Assembly: GCF_030272615.1 (NCBI RefSeq)
Contig: NC_081407.1
Coordinates: 269,549,870-269,613,869 of the forward strand
Length of the DNA: 64,000 bases
From: Cryptomeria japonica
Lineage: Eukaryota; Streptophyta; Pinopsida; Cupressales; Cupressaceae
Reading direction: 5' to 3'
Program-made: the position numbers and the translations under genes
Part shown: positions 33,847 to 46,512 of the stretch, one piece after another
Layout of the letters: every line of letters starts with the position of its first letter
Numbering within the stretch: position 1 is the first letter of the stretch
Notes under the pieces: model-generated
The model's database searches: none
What the model was told of the DNA's origin: nothing
What the model saw: only the letters and a program-made list of their open reading frames with translations

Positions 33847-34736
33847 ACAAGATATTTCATCTTGAGTTGTCAAGGCTTAGGAAGCGCAATCAAAGAGGCA
33901 TTTGAAAAAAAAAATTGATATTAATCTAGTTGTAATCCACACTCAAAGAGGCATATGATATTAATAGTTGGCATTTGAAAAGTTAAGGTGCCACCTATGA
34001 TGCAAGAAAAATAGTCTATCATATGCACCCACTATGTTGGAAGGGCATGTTGGGAATGAAAATATTGTTAACTAAATTGATAAAATGAAGTCTCATTGCC
34101 TAAAAATGAGGTATCTATCTCATAAGATGGTCTAAGGTCAAAATAGTAAGATGGCCCTAATTCAATATGCAAACAACATAAAGATTATAAGATTTCAAGA
34201 TATGTATTCAAGATAATGCACAAGGAAAAAGATACTTACTATATAGAATTTTAGAAAGTAGAAGTTTAAGGAGGTCAGTAAACTAAAGTGCACAAGATAT
34301 TTCACCTTCGGTTGTAGAGGCTTACGAAGTGCTATCAAAGAGGAATTTGAAAAATCTTCATGGCTTATCTAGTTGTAATCCAAACTTTAAAAATGCAATA
34401 AAATAAAAGTTAAGAGCACCACCTTTGATACAAGAAAAATGATTATAAGCACCCACTATGTTGGAAGGGCATGGTAGGAATGAAATATCAATAACTAAGT
34501 TGATGAGATGAAGCCTCATTGCCTAAAAATGAGGTATCTATATCATAAGATGATTATTTAATATTTTAATATTAATAAATTTTCATTGTAAAAGATTAAA
34601 TTGGTCTAAGGTCAAAATAGTAAGATGACCCTAATTCAATATGAAAAAAACATAAAGATAATAGGATTTCAACATATGTATTTAAGATTATGTATAACAG
34701 GGAAAAAGATATTTAATATATTGAATTTTAGAATGT
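33847..34736. repeat. 445-bp tandem duplication
   Basis: Two diverged copies at 445-bp spacing (GATATTTCA at 33851 and 34296) share CACCCACTATGTTGGAAGGG, CTAAAAATGAGGTATCTAT and GGTCTAAGGTCAAAATAG. The second has an extra AT-rich stretch. A third partial copy at 36078-36171 is cut off by an inverted LTR fragment. Confidence 0.85.
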
Positions 34737-34739
34737 ACA

Positions 34740-35790
34740 AGTTTAAATGATAAATTTCCTAAAAGATATCAATAAACTAGAGGAGAGACTCAACTATACG
34801 AGCAAAGATATCAAGTGAACTTACCTTAATGGGAAGACGTGCCACCTAACTATTGTTAATCAAGGAGTTGAATGAGGAAGAGGTGGAAAATAATCCCATT
34901 AATCAAGGGATGTGAAATGTGTTAGTATTCTCTAATTTTCTCAAGTGAATAATATTAATTACTGAAGTAAAATTAATATAAGGTGCACTAAAGTATTATA
35001 CCAGCATATATTTAAATGTAATCAACACAAAAGAATTTTAATATCTACACACAATTGCCAATCATATCACTCAAAATGGCTTATCCTATATCAAAATAAT
35101 TGATTTTGTCCAAAGAGTTTGTTTGTATACAAAAGAGGCATGATCCCAAAGTTTTTTCTTTTAGTATTATTTTATTTAATGTCTCTTATAATAACAATTG
35201 GAAAATTATTGTGTTCTTCGTATGGATTCAATTGCGTGTAATTTGTTTGAATCAACGTTTCTGATGACAGTCCATGATCCATCATCAAGATGAGAGAATT
35301 GTTGAGTGAAAAATTACACACAATGTGATAAAAAATATTGATGCAAACAAAGTACACGTAATTGAATCTAGAAGAAAAACACAATAATCATCAAGAATTG
35401 TGGAAATATAATGTCTCTAATTGAAAAATTGCTTATATTAATAATATTATTTATAATTGCTTAATAAATATATTAATAATAAAGAAGAAGTTTATTCACA
35501 TATCGAATACTATGAACATTACCCTTACCCATCTCGGAATTGCATTTTTCTCTTAATATTATCATCTAAAGATATAACCCTGCAAAAATACTTTTTGTGT
35601 TGCCTCTTATTAATATTATTTTCTTGCCAATAATGTTTAATTAAGTAGACCACTTTAATATCGTCCTTTATACCTCGGCCAACTCTCAATTACTTTCATT
35701 TTTTAAAAGGGATTGCGATGCTCAAAATAAAGTTATATGAAGTTTATTTATTTACAAAGTTAATATAATTAAAGCAAATAAAACTTGCTT
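34740..35790. other. AT-rich spacer, nothing recognised
   Basis: No convincing frames. An inverted pair of short matches lies near 35200-35390 (ATTGTGTTCTTC with TCAATTGCGTGTAA against TTACACACAATG and GAAAAACACAATAAT), too loose to define an element. Confidence 0.4.
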
Positions 35791-35794
35791 ACAA

Positions 35795-36000
35795 AAGAAG
35801 AGTGGGACAAAGTAGACAAATTGCTTAGACCTGGGCAAGTTGGAACGATCTGATGAAGGAGCATCCAATAGTCTTTTGATCAGACTTGGTTAATGTTCTT
35901 ATTCCAACCATAACATTCTTTCCGGTCTGTCAGAAGCTCGAGATGTGATTCTAAGATGGAAAAACCAGTGGGCACAAAATACGGATTCCTTTATTTATTT
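35795..36000 (+). pseudogene. decayed copy of the 32268-32657 fragment
   Basis: Shares GTAGACAAATTGCTTAGA, CATCCAATAGTCT, AGACTTGGT and GATGTGATTCTAA with the copy at 32.5-32.7 kb, in the same order and orientation, but has stops and indels. It supports a duplicated gene fragment, or a shared unrecognised repeat. Confidence 0.55.
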
Positions 36001-36171
36001 TTTTAAATGACAATTTTAGATTTCATTGTGTGTTCAATTAAGGTGATGGGAATTCACTTGTTGATAAATCGAAGACTCGTTACCTAAAAATGAGGTATTT
36101 ATTTCATAATATGTTAATGTAAAAGATTAAATCAATCTAAAGTCAAAATAGTAAGATGACTCTAATTGGAT

Positions 36172-36447
36172 ATGTGAGCACACAAACATGACATGTGGCT
36201 CAATAAGAAACAGGGGTAGGTAGGAAATAGGTGTGGGTAGGTAGGACAAACAATATAATATTTCACATAAGGTGGAATGTAACAACAAGATAAGATCAAC
36301 ACCATAAAAAGTGGAAATTCTCTTACACACTATCTCTGGCACAAACACCCAAGTGTCTCATACCCAAACTACTATGAAATGCATGTACCTAAGTAAACTT
36401 AAGTAAGGTGTAATAATATCCATGATGAATAATTATTTACACCAACA
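36172..36447 (-). mobile_element. inverted truncated LTR of the copia-2 family
   Basis: The reverse complement starts TGTTGGTGTAAATAATTATTC at 36447, follows the copia-2 LTR to GTGTGCTCA and stops before its TATA box. Divergence from copia-2 is clearly higher (roughly one base in five or six by eye). It lies less than 100 bases from copia-2 in the opposite orientation and truncates the third 445-bp repeat. Confidence 0.85.
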
Positions 36448-36545
36448 AAAATAAAAAAGTAATTGATAACAATTAAAATTGATACATAATTTTTCTAAAT
36501 TTAAATTCCTCTATTTCATATTTTTTCTAAAGTAATACATGGTTT

Positions 36546-36992
36546 TGTTGGTGTAAATAAATATTCATTTTGGATATTATTACACTTACTTAAGTTAACT
36601 TAGGATAATGCATCTCTTCGTAGTTTGGATTTGAGACATTTAGGGAAGTGTGCACATAGGGATAGAGCTTGTAGGAGAAATTCCACCTTTTGTGGTCTTA
36701 TTTTGCTGTTACACTCCACATTCGGTGGGTCATCCACCTCTTGTGGAATATTATATTATTTCTCCTACCTACCCCTAGTATTTCTTACCTACCCTTGTTT
36801 CTCATTGAGCCACATGTCATATTTGTGTGCTCATACATCCATATGGCCTTGCCTATATAAGCAGGCCTCTATTCATTGTATTGGTTAATCCAGTTGATCA
36901 TTTGTATATTGATGAGAATACAGTTTGTTCTTGTCATTCTATTGTCTCTTTTATGCTTTTCATTGTGCCCTTGATCTTGGCAAAATCCTACA
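36546..36992 (+). repeat. copia-2 5' LTR (447 bp)
   Basis: Begins TGTTGGTGTAAATAAATATTC and ends AAAATCCTACA. The TATA box lies in the last third, so R and U5 are short. Confidence 0.95.
36854..36861 (+). promoter_or_regulatory. copia-2 LTR TATA box
   Basis: TATATAAG within GCCTATATAAGCAGGCC; the same box lies at 43223-43230 in the 3' LTR. Transcription would be expected to start some 30 bases downstream. Confidence 0.75.
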
Positions 36993-37004
36993 TGGTATCA
37001 AAGC
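36993..37004 (+). promoter_or_regulatory. copia-2 primer binding site
   Basis: TGGTATCAAAGC directly abuts the 5' LTR. It is the initiator-Met-tRNA site with one change from TGGTATCAGAGC. Confidence 0.92.
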
Positions 37005-38592
37005 TATTGGGGCTTCATTGATCAGTTTTTGGAGACATCATGGAAGGCTTCTATTTTCGGATTTGGGAATCTCCATTTTTTGGGGGCGTCATACAGCGAT
37101 TTGGACATCACCGTTGAATCCGGGAGGTCGTTTCCATAAATTTCAACTATAAAGTCGACCTATTTTGGTGAGAAAAAAATTTCCCCATTTTGGCTATTAT
37201 CGTACGGATTTCGAAAAAAAAATTCAAAAAAAAAAATTTTTTTTTTCAAAAATTTCGAAAAAAAAAATCAAAGGCGAATCAAAAAAAAGTTTTTTGTCGC
37301 TGGTTTTTTGGGGGTCCGCAGACCCCCCCGTACCCTGTGTGTACCGCAGGTCGCAGGCGTACCAGTTGTACCCGCCGCCGATGCGTACAGTACCACCAGG
37401 ACCCGCGCCGACCAGTCTCCCCACCGGCGCCCAGGTCTCCTCCCGCCGGCACCCAGGTTCACCACCGCCCGCTGCCGAGCAAACCACCGCTCGCTACCGT
37501 CGCCTTCCGTTGGCCGCTTCCCTCCGCACGCAGCCGCCACCTCCGCCGGCCGGTCACCTCTCCCGCCAGCCGCTTAGGCTCCCGGCCCGCCGTCGGCCCC
37601 CTCGACACCAGGCCCACTAGTCTCTGCACGTCGTCGCCGGCTTCCCTCGGCTCAGGCCGCTTCCTCCACCGGCGACCACCAAAACAGGCGGCCCCGCGTC
37701 CGCCATGTGGCAAGCGGCCACTGGCCCGTGCGCTAAACCATACACCAGTCATCTGCCACATCATCCGCCACGTAGAGCTGATGCAGACTGCCCAGTCAGC
37801 TGTCCGTACGGTACGGCAGCTTAGTCACCTGCCCAGTCAACAGTCCGTACAGTACGGACGCCCAGTCAACAGGGAGGCAAAGTTTTTGCGACGGTCATAC
37901 GGCCGTCAAATTTAACATAGTGAATTTCTAACATCAGCGCCACATCAGCATTTTTTGAAAAAAATTTGACCCCTCTCCATTGGGCTTTTCAGTTTTGCAG
38001 TCCAACTTTGAAAGGCCATATCTTGCTCATTTTTGCTCCTTTTTTGGTGCAATTTTTTTTGAAATGGGCTAAAATTTCATGATCTTCGTAGTGGTGTGGT
38101 TATTTTCTGATTTTGGTGCACAGGTTTTTCAGAATTTTTGGATTCTCTCAGGTGTACCTGTCCAATCCTCAATTCTGCAACTTCAAAGGCCTCGTTTGAG
38201 CTCATACGACCTCCTTTTCAGGTGCCGTTTTTTTTGAAAATGCTTATTTTTTCATCTACTCTCATAATCTATGATCAAATTTTAGAGATTTTGAGTGAAA
38301 ATTGTACTTTCAGATATTGGTCTTATTTGGCCTTTTAGGTACTTGTAAATTGCTTGGATCTTAGTTAGATCTCTTGCATTATCAGTTTGAGACTCTTTTG
38401 GCCTTATTGAGGTAGTTGTAAAACTGTAAATCAGAAGTCCACTTTGTCATTTTTTGCAAGTGGCCCATTGTATACGCACTACTTATAAAGTGTCAAATCA
38501 TCACATTTGGGGGGGGTTCTTTGATTGAGTGAATTTGGGGGGGTGTCTTGTGTGATTGTGCCTCTCTTTGTGCTCTTTCCATTTTTGTTGCA
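37005..38592 (+). other. copia-2 untranslated leader with GC-rich block
   Basis: About 1.6 kb lies between the PBS and the gag ATG. A very GC-rich, C-biased part at about 37305-37760 follows a run of A and T tracts at 37205-37300. Overlapping Pro/Arg/Ala frames cross it in both orientations and look like composition artefacts. Structured leader RNA or acquired sequence are both possible. Confidence 0.7.
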
Positions 38593-41500
38593 ATGAGTCC
38601 TAATAAATTTCCACCTTTAACTCCACATAATTATGCATCATGGAAAATTAAAGTATGGAGTAAATTAATAGAAAAGGGTCTCACACACTACATAGATGGA
38701 ACAATAACAGCACCACCTGATCCTAAGGCTGATCCAATTGCTCAATTAGAATGGCTCACAAAGAATTGCATGGCTCTTGGAACCTTACGCAAGTATGTAT
38801 CAGATGACCTCATTTTTCACATTGAGAAGTGTAAAACAATCAAAGAGGCTTGGGATATGTTTCAGAAATTGTATGGACAAGTTGATGAAATCAGAAGCTA
38901 TCAGATTGACAATGAGCTCACCAACTTAGATCCCAAGAGTTTTGATACAATCCAAGATTATGTCACCAAAGCAAATGAGCTAAGAGCAAAGCTTAAGGAT
39001 TGTGGAATTGACAAAAAGGATGCTCAGTTGATCTTCAACTTGTTGGGCAAGCTTGCACCAGAATATACAGCATTTGTATCTAGCTTCCAAACTCATCGTT
39101 TGACAGTGGGGAGTTCTTATGTTATACCTTCATTTGATGCTTTCACAGAAATGTTAATATTGGAACAATCTAAGTTGTTGAACATGGGGTTTCTTAAGTC
39201 CTCAAAGTCCAAGGCTTTGGTGGCTAATCAAGGGAATCAAGGAAGTCAAGGCAAAGATTCCAACAAGAAGAAGAAGCAATCTAAGTCTAAGCCACAATAG
39301 GAAAAAAGACAATCATCCTCTCCATCACAAGGTGATTTTTCATCCTCTTCCAAGAAGGGGACACCACCTAAGAAGGATAAACCCACTTGTGCATATTGCA
39401 AGAAGTATGGTCATGATGAGCATCGATGCCACGCAAAGCAAGTTGATGAGTGAACCAATCTTCTTAAGAAAAACAACATCAACTTGCCATCCGCCTACAC
39501 AAAGAAGGATTCAACTCCTTCCTCTTCCTCACAGTCTAAGGGAAAAGGGCAACCATTTGTGGCTACAACAGGTTCTTCACAGCAATGGATACTTGACTCG
39601 GGTGCCTCATATCACATGGGTTCTACAAAGGAGCAGTTTTATTCATTGGAGCCATCTAAGGTACCTCACTTTTACATAGGTGATGACACACAAGTAGGGG
39701 TTGAAGGGAAAGGTTCAGTTGACATGGATGATGGAATGTTTGAGAATGTTCTCTATGTTCCTAACTTGTCTACCAATCTTCTCTCCATCTACCAAATCAC
39801 TCACTATGGGAATGAGAAAAAGGTTGAGTTTACACCAGATTCAGTTGTGGTAAAGGAACTTGATGATGATGCCTTGGTAGCAATGCAACAAGTCAATGAC
39901 AACTCAAGGCTTTATTCATTATCCCACTTTGTGCCAAGTTCACCTTCTAGGGCCTTGCTTACTCATTCAAATTCAGAAAGTAAGCTATGGCATGAGCGGT
40001 TTGGTCACCTCAACTACTGCTATCTTCAGCAGCTCAGCACTAAAGACATGGTCACAGGTCTACCTCGAATCAGTTTTTCAGAGGGTGTATGTTCAGTTGT
40101 TTCATGGGCAAGCATCCCGAAGAGAAGTTTGATAAGGGGAAAGCTTGGAGAGCTTTGGAAGTTCTTCAACTTGGTCACAGCGATGTAGTAGGTCCATTTC
40201 CAGCACCTTCATTTAGTAAGGCCCGCTATGTTCTTACCTTCATTGATGACTACTCCCGCTTCACTTGGGTCTACTTTCTCATTCATAAGAGTGAAGTATT
40301 TGACAGATTTTAGGACTTCAAGACTCATGTGGAGAAGCAATCAGGGAAAGTGGTCAAGATTCTTCGCATAGATAATGAAAGGGAATATGTGAACAAAAGA
40401 CTTGAGGATTTTTGTACATTTGAGGGGATTGATCTTCAGCATTCTGTAGCATACACTCCACAGCAGAATGGGGTTGCAGAATGCAAGAATAGAACTCTCA
40501 AAGAAATGGCTAGCTGTATGATACATGCACGTTCTCTTGATCCCGCCTTTTGGGTAGAGGCTATTAGTTGTGCCACACACATCCAGAATCGGGTTCCTCA
40601 CAAAGCTTTGCAAGGTATTACTCCTTTAGAAGCTTGGGCTGGTAAGAAACCGATTGTGAGACATTTCAAAGTCTTTGGGTGTCCAGCATGGGCTCGCATT
40701 CCTCCGCAGAAACGCAAGGCATTGGAACCTCAGAGTTGGCCTTGCATATTTGTTGGATATCCTGATGGTGTTAAGGCATACAGATTGATGGATCCAAAGA
40801 CACATGAGGTATTCATTGAGAGGAGTGTTCAGTTTGAGGAAAGCTCTCCTAGCTTAGCCTCTCTACCTCCTCCACCTTCCTCCATTGTGGATAGTGATGT
40901 TAGTGATTCAGATGATGAGACTCCCTCAACTCCGACTCGCAGGGTCCACTTGCAGTTGAGGAGCCTCGTTCTCCACCTCCACCTAGACCTCGTTGGGCTC
41001 GACAGACACTTGAGTCCGCGGGTTCTCTTGTTGGGGATCCTTCAGATACACGGAGAACTCGATCACAACATCAGGATCTTCCACATGCATTCATTGCTAC
41101 CGCTTTCGATCCACAGACATTTAGGGAAGCATCAGGGGTTCCTGAGTGGGACCAAGCTATGGAGGAAGAGTATAGTTCCTTGATGAGGAACAACACATGG
41201 GATTTAGTCCATCTCCCTAAGGGGAGAAAGATGGTTCGATGTAAGTGGATCTATCGGACCAAGTTTGCAGCGGATGGTAGTGTGGATAAGTATAAGGCTC
41301 GGCTTGTTGCGAAAGGTTTCTTGCAGGTTGCAGGTGTTGACTATACTGAGACCTTTGCACCCGTAGCCAAGATGAACTCCATTCGTTTGACACTTGCTAT
41401 TGCTGTAGCTCATGGTTGGGCTATACATCAGATGGATGTGAAGAGTGATTTTCTTCATGGTGCTCTTGATGAGGAGATTTATATGGAGCAGCCACAGGGT

Positions 41501-42784
41501 TTTATCCAGGATACTTCCTTGGTTTGCAGACTAAGGAAATCTCTCTATGGCCTTAAGCAGGCCCCCAGGGCTTGGTACACCAAGATGGATTCCTTTCTTC
41601 TCTCCACAGGGTTCACCAGGTGTCATTCCGATCCAAATGTCTACATTTTGCGACAGGATGACTCTCACTTGATACTTGTCCTCTATGTTGATGACTTGAT
41701 CATTACAGGGAGTACTTCATCCATCATTAGCAGGGTCAAATCTGCTTTGCATGACAGATTTGCTATGACTAACTTGGGTCTTTTGCACTACTTTCTCGGG
41801 ATAGAGATTTCACAGTCACCTTCTGGGATTACACTATCGCAGCCCAAGTATGCTCTTGATCTACTTGCATGCTTTCATATGGCTGATTGTAAGCCTGCCC
41901 CGACTCCCTTTCTTTTAGGAGTCAAGCTTGAGGCTCAATGTTCTTCTCCACTAGTTGATGCCACTTTGTATCGTCAGCTTGTGGGTAGTCTCATCTACTT
42001 GACTCATACACGCCCTGATATTTCATTTGCAGTTGGCATGGTTTCCCGCTTCATGCAGGAACCACATGAGCTTCATTGGAAAGCCGCCAAACGCATCCTT
42101 CATTACATCTAGGGTACACATCACTATGGGATTCACTATGCAGCAGGCACAGGACTTCGCTTGGTTGGTTACACAGACTCCGATTGGGCTGGCGATCTAG
42201 TTGATTGTAAGTCTACTTCTGGTTACTGTTTTCACCTTGGTTTAGGCCCCATTTGTTGGCAAAGCAAGAAGCAACATGCTATTGCTCTCTCTTCGACTGA
42301 GGCTGAGTATCGAGGCGCTATTAACGTAGTGACTAAGACCATTTGGCTCCAGCAGATTCTCACAGAGTTTGGATTCACCACTCCACGGCCGATAGTTCTA
42401 CATTGCGACAATCAGAGTGCTATTGCAATCTCGAAGAACCCGGTCCAGCACCAGCGGACCAAACACATCGAGCTTCATATGCACTATATCCGAGAGCTCA
42501 TCCAGGAGCAGGTCATTGATTTGCAGTATTGTCCTACAGCAGAGTAGGTTGCTAACATATTCACCAAACCTTTCACCGAGAGTAAATTCCAGCAGTTGCG
42601 AGCTCTCTTGGGGGTGCGGGATGTGTCATTGGGGGGGTCAGCTGACTTCTCCTTCCTCTCTTATGGGGGGGACTTTTTCCTCTTTGAGGTTTTGTCCTTC
42701 TTCTTTGAGAGTTTTGTGTACATTCATCTCTCTTTTGGGGGGGAGTTTTTTCCCACTGGGTTTTCTCCCTTTCTCCGTTTGTGA
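38593..42784 (+). pseudogene. copia-2 gag-pol, five stops and two frameshifts
   Basis: Gag starts MSPNKFPPLTPHNYASWKIK. The zinc knuckle is CAYCKKYGHDEHRC (39391-39432) and the protease WILDSGASYHMGS near 39590. Integrase carries HERFGH, IDDYSRFTWVYF and TPQQNGVAE; RT carries YVDD (41683-41694); RNase H carries TDSDWAGD and TEAEYRGA. Stops: TAG 39298, TGA 39451, TAG 40311, TAG 42110, TAG 42545. Frameshifts: near 40090 and near 40940. The second integrase motif reads RIDNEREY where copia normally has TDNGGEF, so a catalytic region is also altered. The C-terminus extends past the usual IFTKP motif by about 70 residues over G-rich DNA. Confidence 0.94.
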
Positions 42785-42899
42785 GAGATTGCATTGCATA
42801 GTTTTGCTTGCATTTTCATATTGTACATGGGTACCTATCATGGCCTAGTAGCTGGGACCCATCTTGCATTGTTGACTTGAGTCTTCATTCCCCTAAGCT

Positions 42900-42914
42900 G
42901 CACTTAAGGGGGGG
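42900..42914 (+). promoter_or_regulatory. copia-2 polypurine tract
   Basis: ACTTAAGGGGGGG lies directly before the 3' LTR. Similar TGGGGGGG runs occur at about 42629, 42665 and 42737, as if the tract were multiplied. Confidence 0.8.
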
Positions 42915-43361
42915 TGTTGGTGTAAATAAATATTCATTTTGGATATTATTACACTTACTTAAGTTAACTTAGGATAATGCATCTCTTCGTAGTTTGGATT
43001 TGAGACACTTAGGGAAGTGTGCACATAGGGATAGAGCTTGTAGGAGAAATTCCACCTTTTGTGGTCTTACTTTGTTGTTACACTTCACATTCGGTGGGTC
43101 ATCCACCTCTTGTGGAATATTATATTATTTCTCCTACCTACCCCTAGTATTTCTTACCTACCCTTGTTTCTCATTGAGCCACATGTCATATTTGTGTGCT
43201 CATACATCCATATGGCCTTGCCTATATAAGTAGGCCTCTATTCATTGTATTGGTTAATCCAGTTGATCATTTGTATATTGATGAGAATACAGTTTGTTCT
43301 TGTCATTCTATTGTCTCTTTTATGCTTTTCATTGTGCCCTTGATCTTGGCAAAATCCTACA
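42915..43361 (+). repeat. copia-2 3' LTR (447 bp)
   Basis: Same length and ends as the 5' LTR, with about five substitutions by eye. It is followed by GGTTT, the target duplication. Confidence 0.95.
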
Positions 43362-44830
43362 GGTTTATCTATTTTTCTCTTAAAAAGGTAAAGAAACTAC
43401 ATTTGACATATCTTTGGGTTGTGATAATCATGAAGATGTTGGTCTTGCCTATGTCATTTTTCTTCCAAGTTTAAAAGTTGTTTACACTTGGCATATCTTT
43501 GGGCCATGATATGATGTGAGGGTTTGGGGTCTTGCCTAATACTATTCTTCCAAAATGATGATAACTAATTAAAGTAATATGGTTTGTTTTAAAGTAAAAG
43601 ACTATACGTTTAGCATATCTTTGATTTGTGATATGATGTAAGGATGTGGGTCTTTTTTATCATTATTCTTTAAAAAGATAATAAGCAATTGATAAAAATT
43701 AAAGATATATATACAATTTATCTAGGGTAATATCTTTAATAAATGTTATTTCTAAAGTAATATGCTTCTCGAAAATGTAAAAATTATCTACATTTGACAC
43801 ATCGTTGGGTTGTGATATGATGTGAGGATGTGGGTCTTGTCTACTATTATTCTTCTTATAAAATGATAAGTAATTGATAACAATTTAAAATTGATACACA
43901 ATTTGCCTAAATTAATTCCTCTAGTTAATATGTGTTGTAAAGTAATATGGTTTATCTATTTTTTGTCTTAAAAAATTAAAGGCACTACATGTGACATGTC
44001 TTTGGCTTGTGATAGGATGTGAGGATGTTAATCTTGCCTATACCATTTTTCTTCCAAGTTCAAAAGATCTTTACACTTGGAATATCTTTGAACTATGATA
44101 TGATGTGAGGATTTGGGGTTTTGCCTAATATTATTCTTCTAAAATGATGATCAGTAATTAAAGTAATATAATTTGCTTTAAGTAAAGATTCTACGTTTAG
44201 CATATATTTGAGTTGTGATATGATGTAAGGATGTGTGTCTTATTTACCATTATTCTTTAAAAATATAATAAGCAATTTATAAAAATTAAAGTAATATGTA
44301 CAATTTATCTATGTTAATATCTTTAATACATGTTCTTTCTAAATTAGTATATCTTGTTACATTGCTTGTTGCAAATGTAAAGACTATCTACATTTGACAT
44401 ATCTTTGTGTTGTGATATGATGTGAGGATTTGGGTCTTGTCTACTATTATTATTCTTAGAAAATGATAAGTAATTGATAATAATTAAAATTTATACACTA
44501 TAAGTGTCTAAATTTTAATTTTAGTTCATATTTGTTCTAATGTAATATGGTTTATCTATTTTTGCTCTTAAAAAAGTAAAGACACTACTTTTGGCATATC
44601 TTTGGGTTGTGATATGATGTGAGGATGTTGGTCTTGCCTATACCATTTTTCTTCCAAGTTCAAAAGCTATTTACACTTGGCATATCCTTGTGTTATGATA
44701 TGAGGTGAGGATTTTGGGGTCTTGCCTAATATTGTTATTCCAAAATGATGATAAGTAATTTAAATGATCAAAACCAATATGTATGATTTATTCAAGATAA
44801 GGCCTCTAATTTTTCTTTTTCCAAGAAATA
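43362..44830. repeat. higher-order tandem repeat (about 590 bp of about 147-bp subunits)
   Basis: Subunits share CATATCTTTGGGTTGTGATATGATGTGAGG followed by GTCTTGCCTA and a TTATTCTT stretch. Four subunits make a larger period: TTTATCTATTTTT recurs at 43364, 43951 and 44551. The family reappears inverted at 63240-63640 and direct at 63800-64000. Note that the first motif is given here in two parts of one unit: CATATCTTTGGG and GATATGATGTGAGG. Confidence 0.85.
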
Positions 44831-46482
44831 TGGCTTATCATTATTTTCTCATTAAATATGCCTACAATATGCAATATTTTTCATTTGTCCAATTCACTTG
44901 ATAGAGTATATCACCACTTACAAGGTACGTTGCAAGCGAGATATCAATAATTCGAATGAGTTGCACTCCAAAGAATAAATATAATAAGAGTGTATTAAAA
45001 TGTACATAACATAATAATATACATATTATTGTAGTGTGTGGGATTTAATACTTTATATTAGTGTTTATGTTAATTAAATAAGTGCTAAAACAAGAGTATA
45101 AATCACTATAGATTAATTATTTATTACTTTCCTCAAATTAATATATATTATGCATGATAGTTATGGGTAGATATAATTATTATAATTAAATGTTAGTTTT
45201 AAGAAATTAAAGGTATATTTAGTGTATGGACTTGGATAGGGTATGATCATAAATGTGGAAAATGTGTCTATATGAGAATAAATGAAGTTTATGAGAATGA
45301 TTCCAAATTCGTATAAGCTTGTGTCATTCATCAATGTATAATTGTATTACTATATATTATTACAAAGGGCACAAAAATAAATGAGATGTGACACACAAAT
45401 ATTACTATTATATTTTCCTCTCATTTCGAGATGCGTGCCAATATTAAAATGATCGCTATATTAAATTGTGTAGTATCAATAATCATGTATATTAAGTAGA
45501 TATTCATACATAAAATGATATCTAGGTACATATAAACTAATGGAGACCACTAAGTATTTATTGTGTAAGTCAACCCTTTGGCATGTGTGCTCCAAGTGAA
45601 TTAAAAAATAGAGAGAATATGAAATAAGAAAATTTTATATCAAAATTGAAAATAAGGCATAAAATACAAGGTTTGATGAACCATCTAAGAAATAGAAAAT
45701 GAGTAAAAATTATGATTATGTTTTTTTCATATATAAAAAGTGGTATGGATTTCTATAATATGAGATGTTAGAACCTACCTAAGTATTTGACAATGCTTTT
45801 TCTACCCATGATGATAAGTTTTTCTATATATATAGCACTTGTTATTGTCTAAGAACTTGACATAAGAATGTTAGTGATGCTATATGACCCTGCTATAATT
45901 GGTTGTATCCATAAGATGAGATGAATTATAAGAGGAAAATAATACATGAAATATAAAGTAATAATAGTAATAAATATATTTTTTGACAAGCAAGTGTAGC
46001 AGCTAAAATAATGAGGTATTATAACCTTATGTTGGAGATAACAACAAGGTACTAAGGCTTCCCTCAACATGAGAAAATAGAAAAAGTGATTTGGCCTTCA
46101 GTAAATAAACATATTCATGGATTTATCCTAGGGAATTCATTTAGTAAATATTTTCTATATGGTATTTGATTGTAGAATCTTAAGTAATACCTCTAATTTT
46201 AGTTTCTATTCTTATATCTTGAATTCTATGCACCCCTTCTTAGCACATAATTCTTATTAAATTATCCCCTTTTTACAGTATATCTTAGATACCTATTTTT
46301 TAATCATAATTTTACACCCCTATCTATTTCTACATCTCATATTTTTCCACTGAAACTATAATTATAGAAATGACAACCACTACATGTATAAGGAGAAAAT
46401 GTTATAATAGATAGGGTAGAGGGTTAATAAGGATTAGATAGTTTAAAGACAAGTATTAGATTAGGTAAATCCTCTTTGCTAT
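44830..46482. repeat. left arm, non-tandem part, of the large inverted repeat
   Basis: Reads as the diverged reverse complement of 58.73-60.84 kb and 62.92-63.15 kb. Matches include TGTTAATTAAATAA near 45075 with its inverse near 60795, TATGAGAATAAATGAAG near 45270 with its inverse near 59870, and GACAATGCTTTTTCTACCC near 45790 with its inverse near 59365. No gene is visible in it. Confidence 0.85.
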
Positions 46483-46512
46483 AAGATTTGTTAAACCTAC
46501 CACTAGGGCTTC

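Larger units (their letters stand above)
36546..43361 (+). mobile_element. complete Ty1/copia retrotransposon, copia-2
   Basis: A 6,816-bp element with 447-bp LTRs, PBS, long leader, gag, pol and polypurine tract. The 5-bp target duplication GGTTT is perfect (36541-36545 and 43362-43366). The LTRs differ at only about 5 positions by eye (about 1%). It inserted into the 590-bp-period tandem repeat that resumes at 43362; the sequence at 36455-36545 is the left remainder of that repeat. Confidence 0.96.

Noticed and set aside
37165-37915. Overlapping Pro/Arg-rich frames in both orientations in the copia-2 leader
   Set aside because: They result from high C content; several frames are open at once and none matches a protein.
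42417-42848. Frames over the 3' end of copia-2
   Set aside because: They overlap the RNase H coding frame or the G-rich region before the LTR in other phases.
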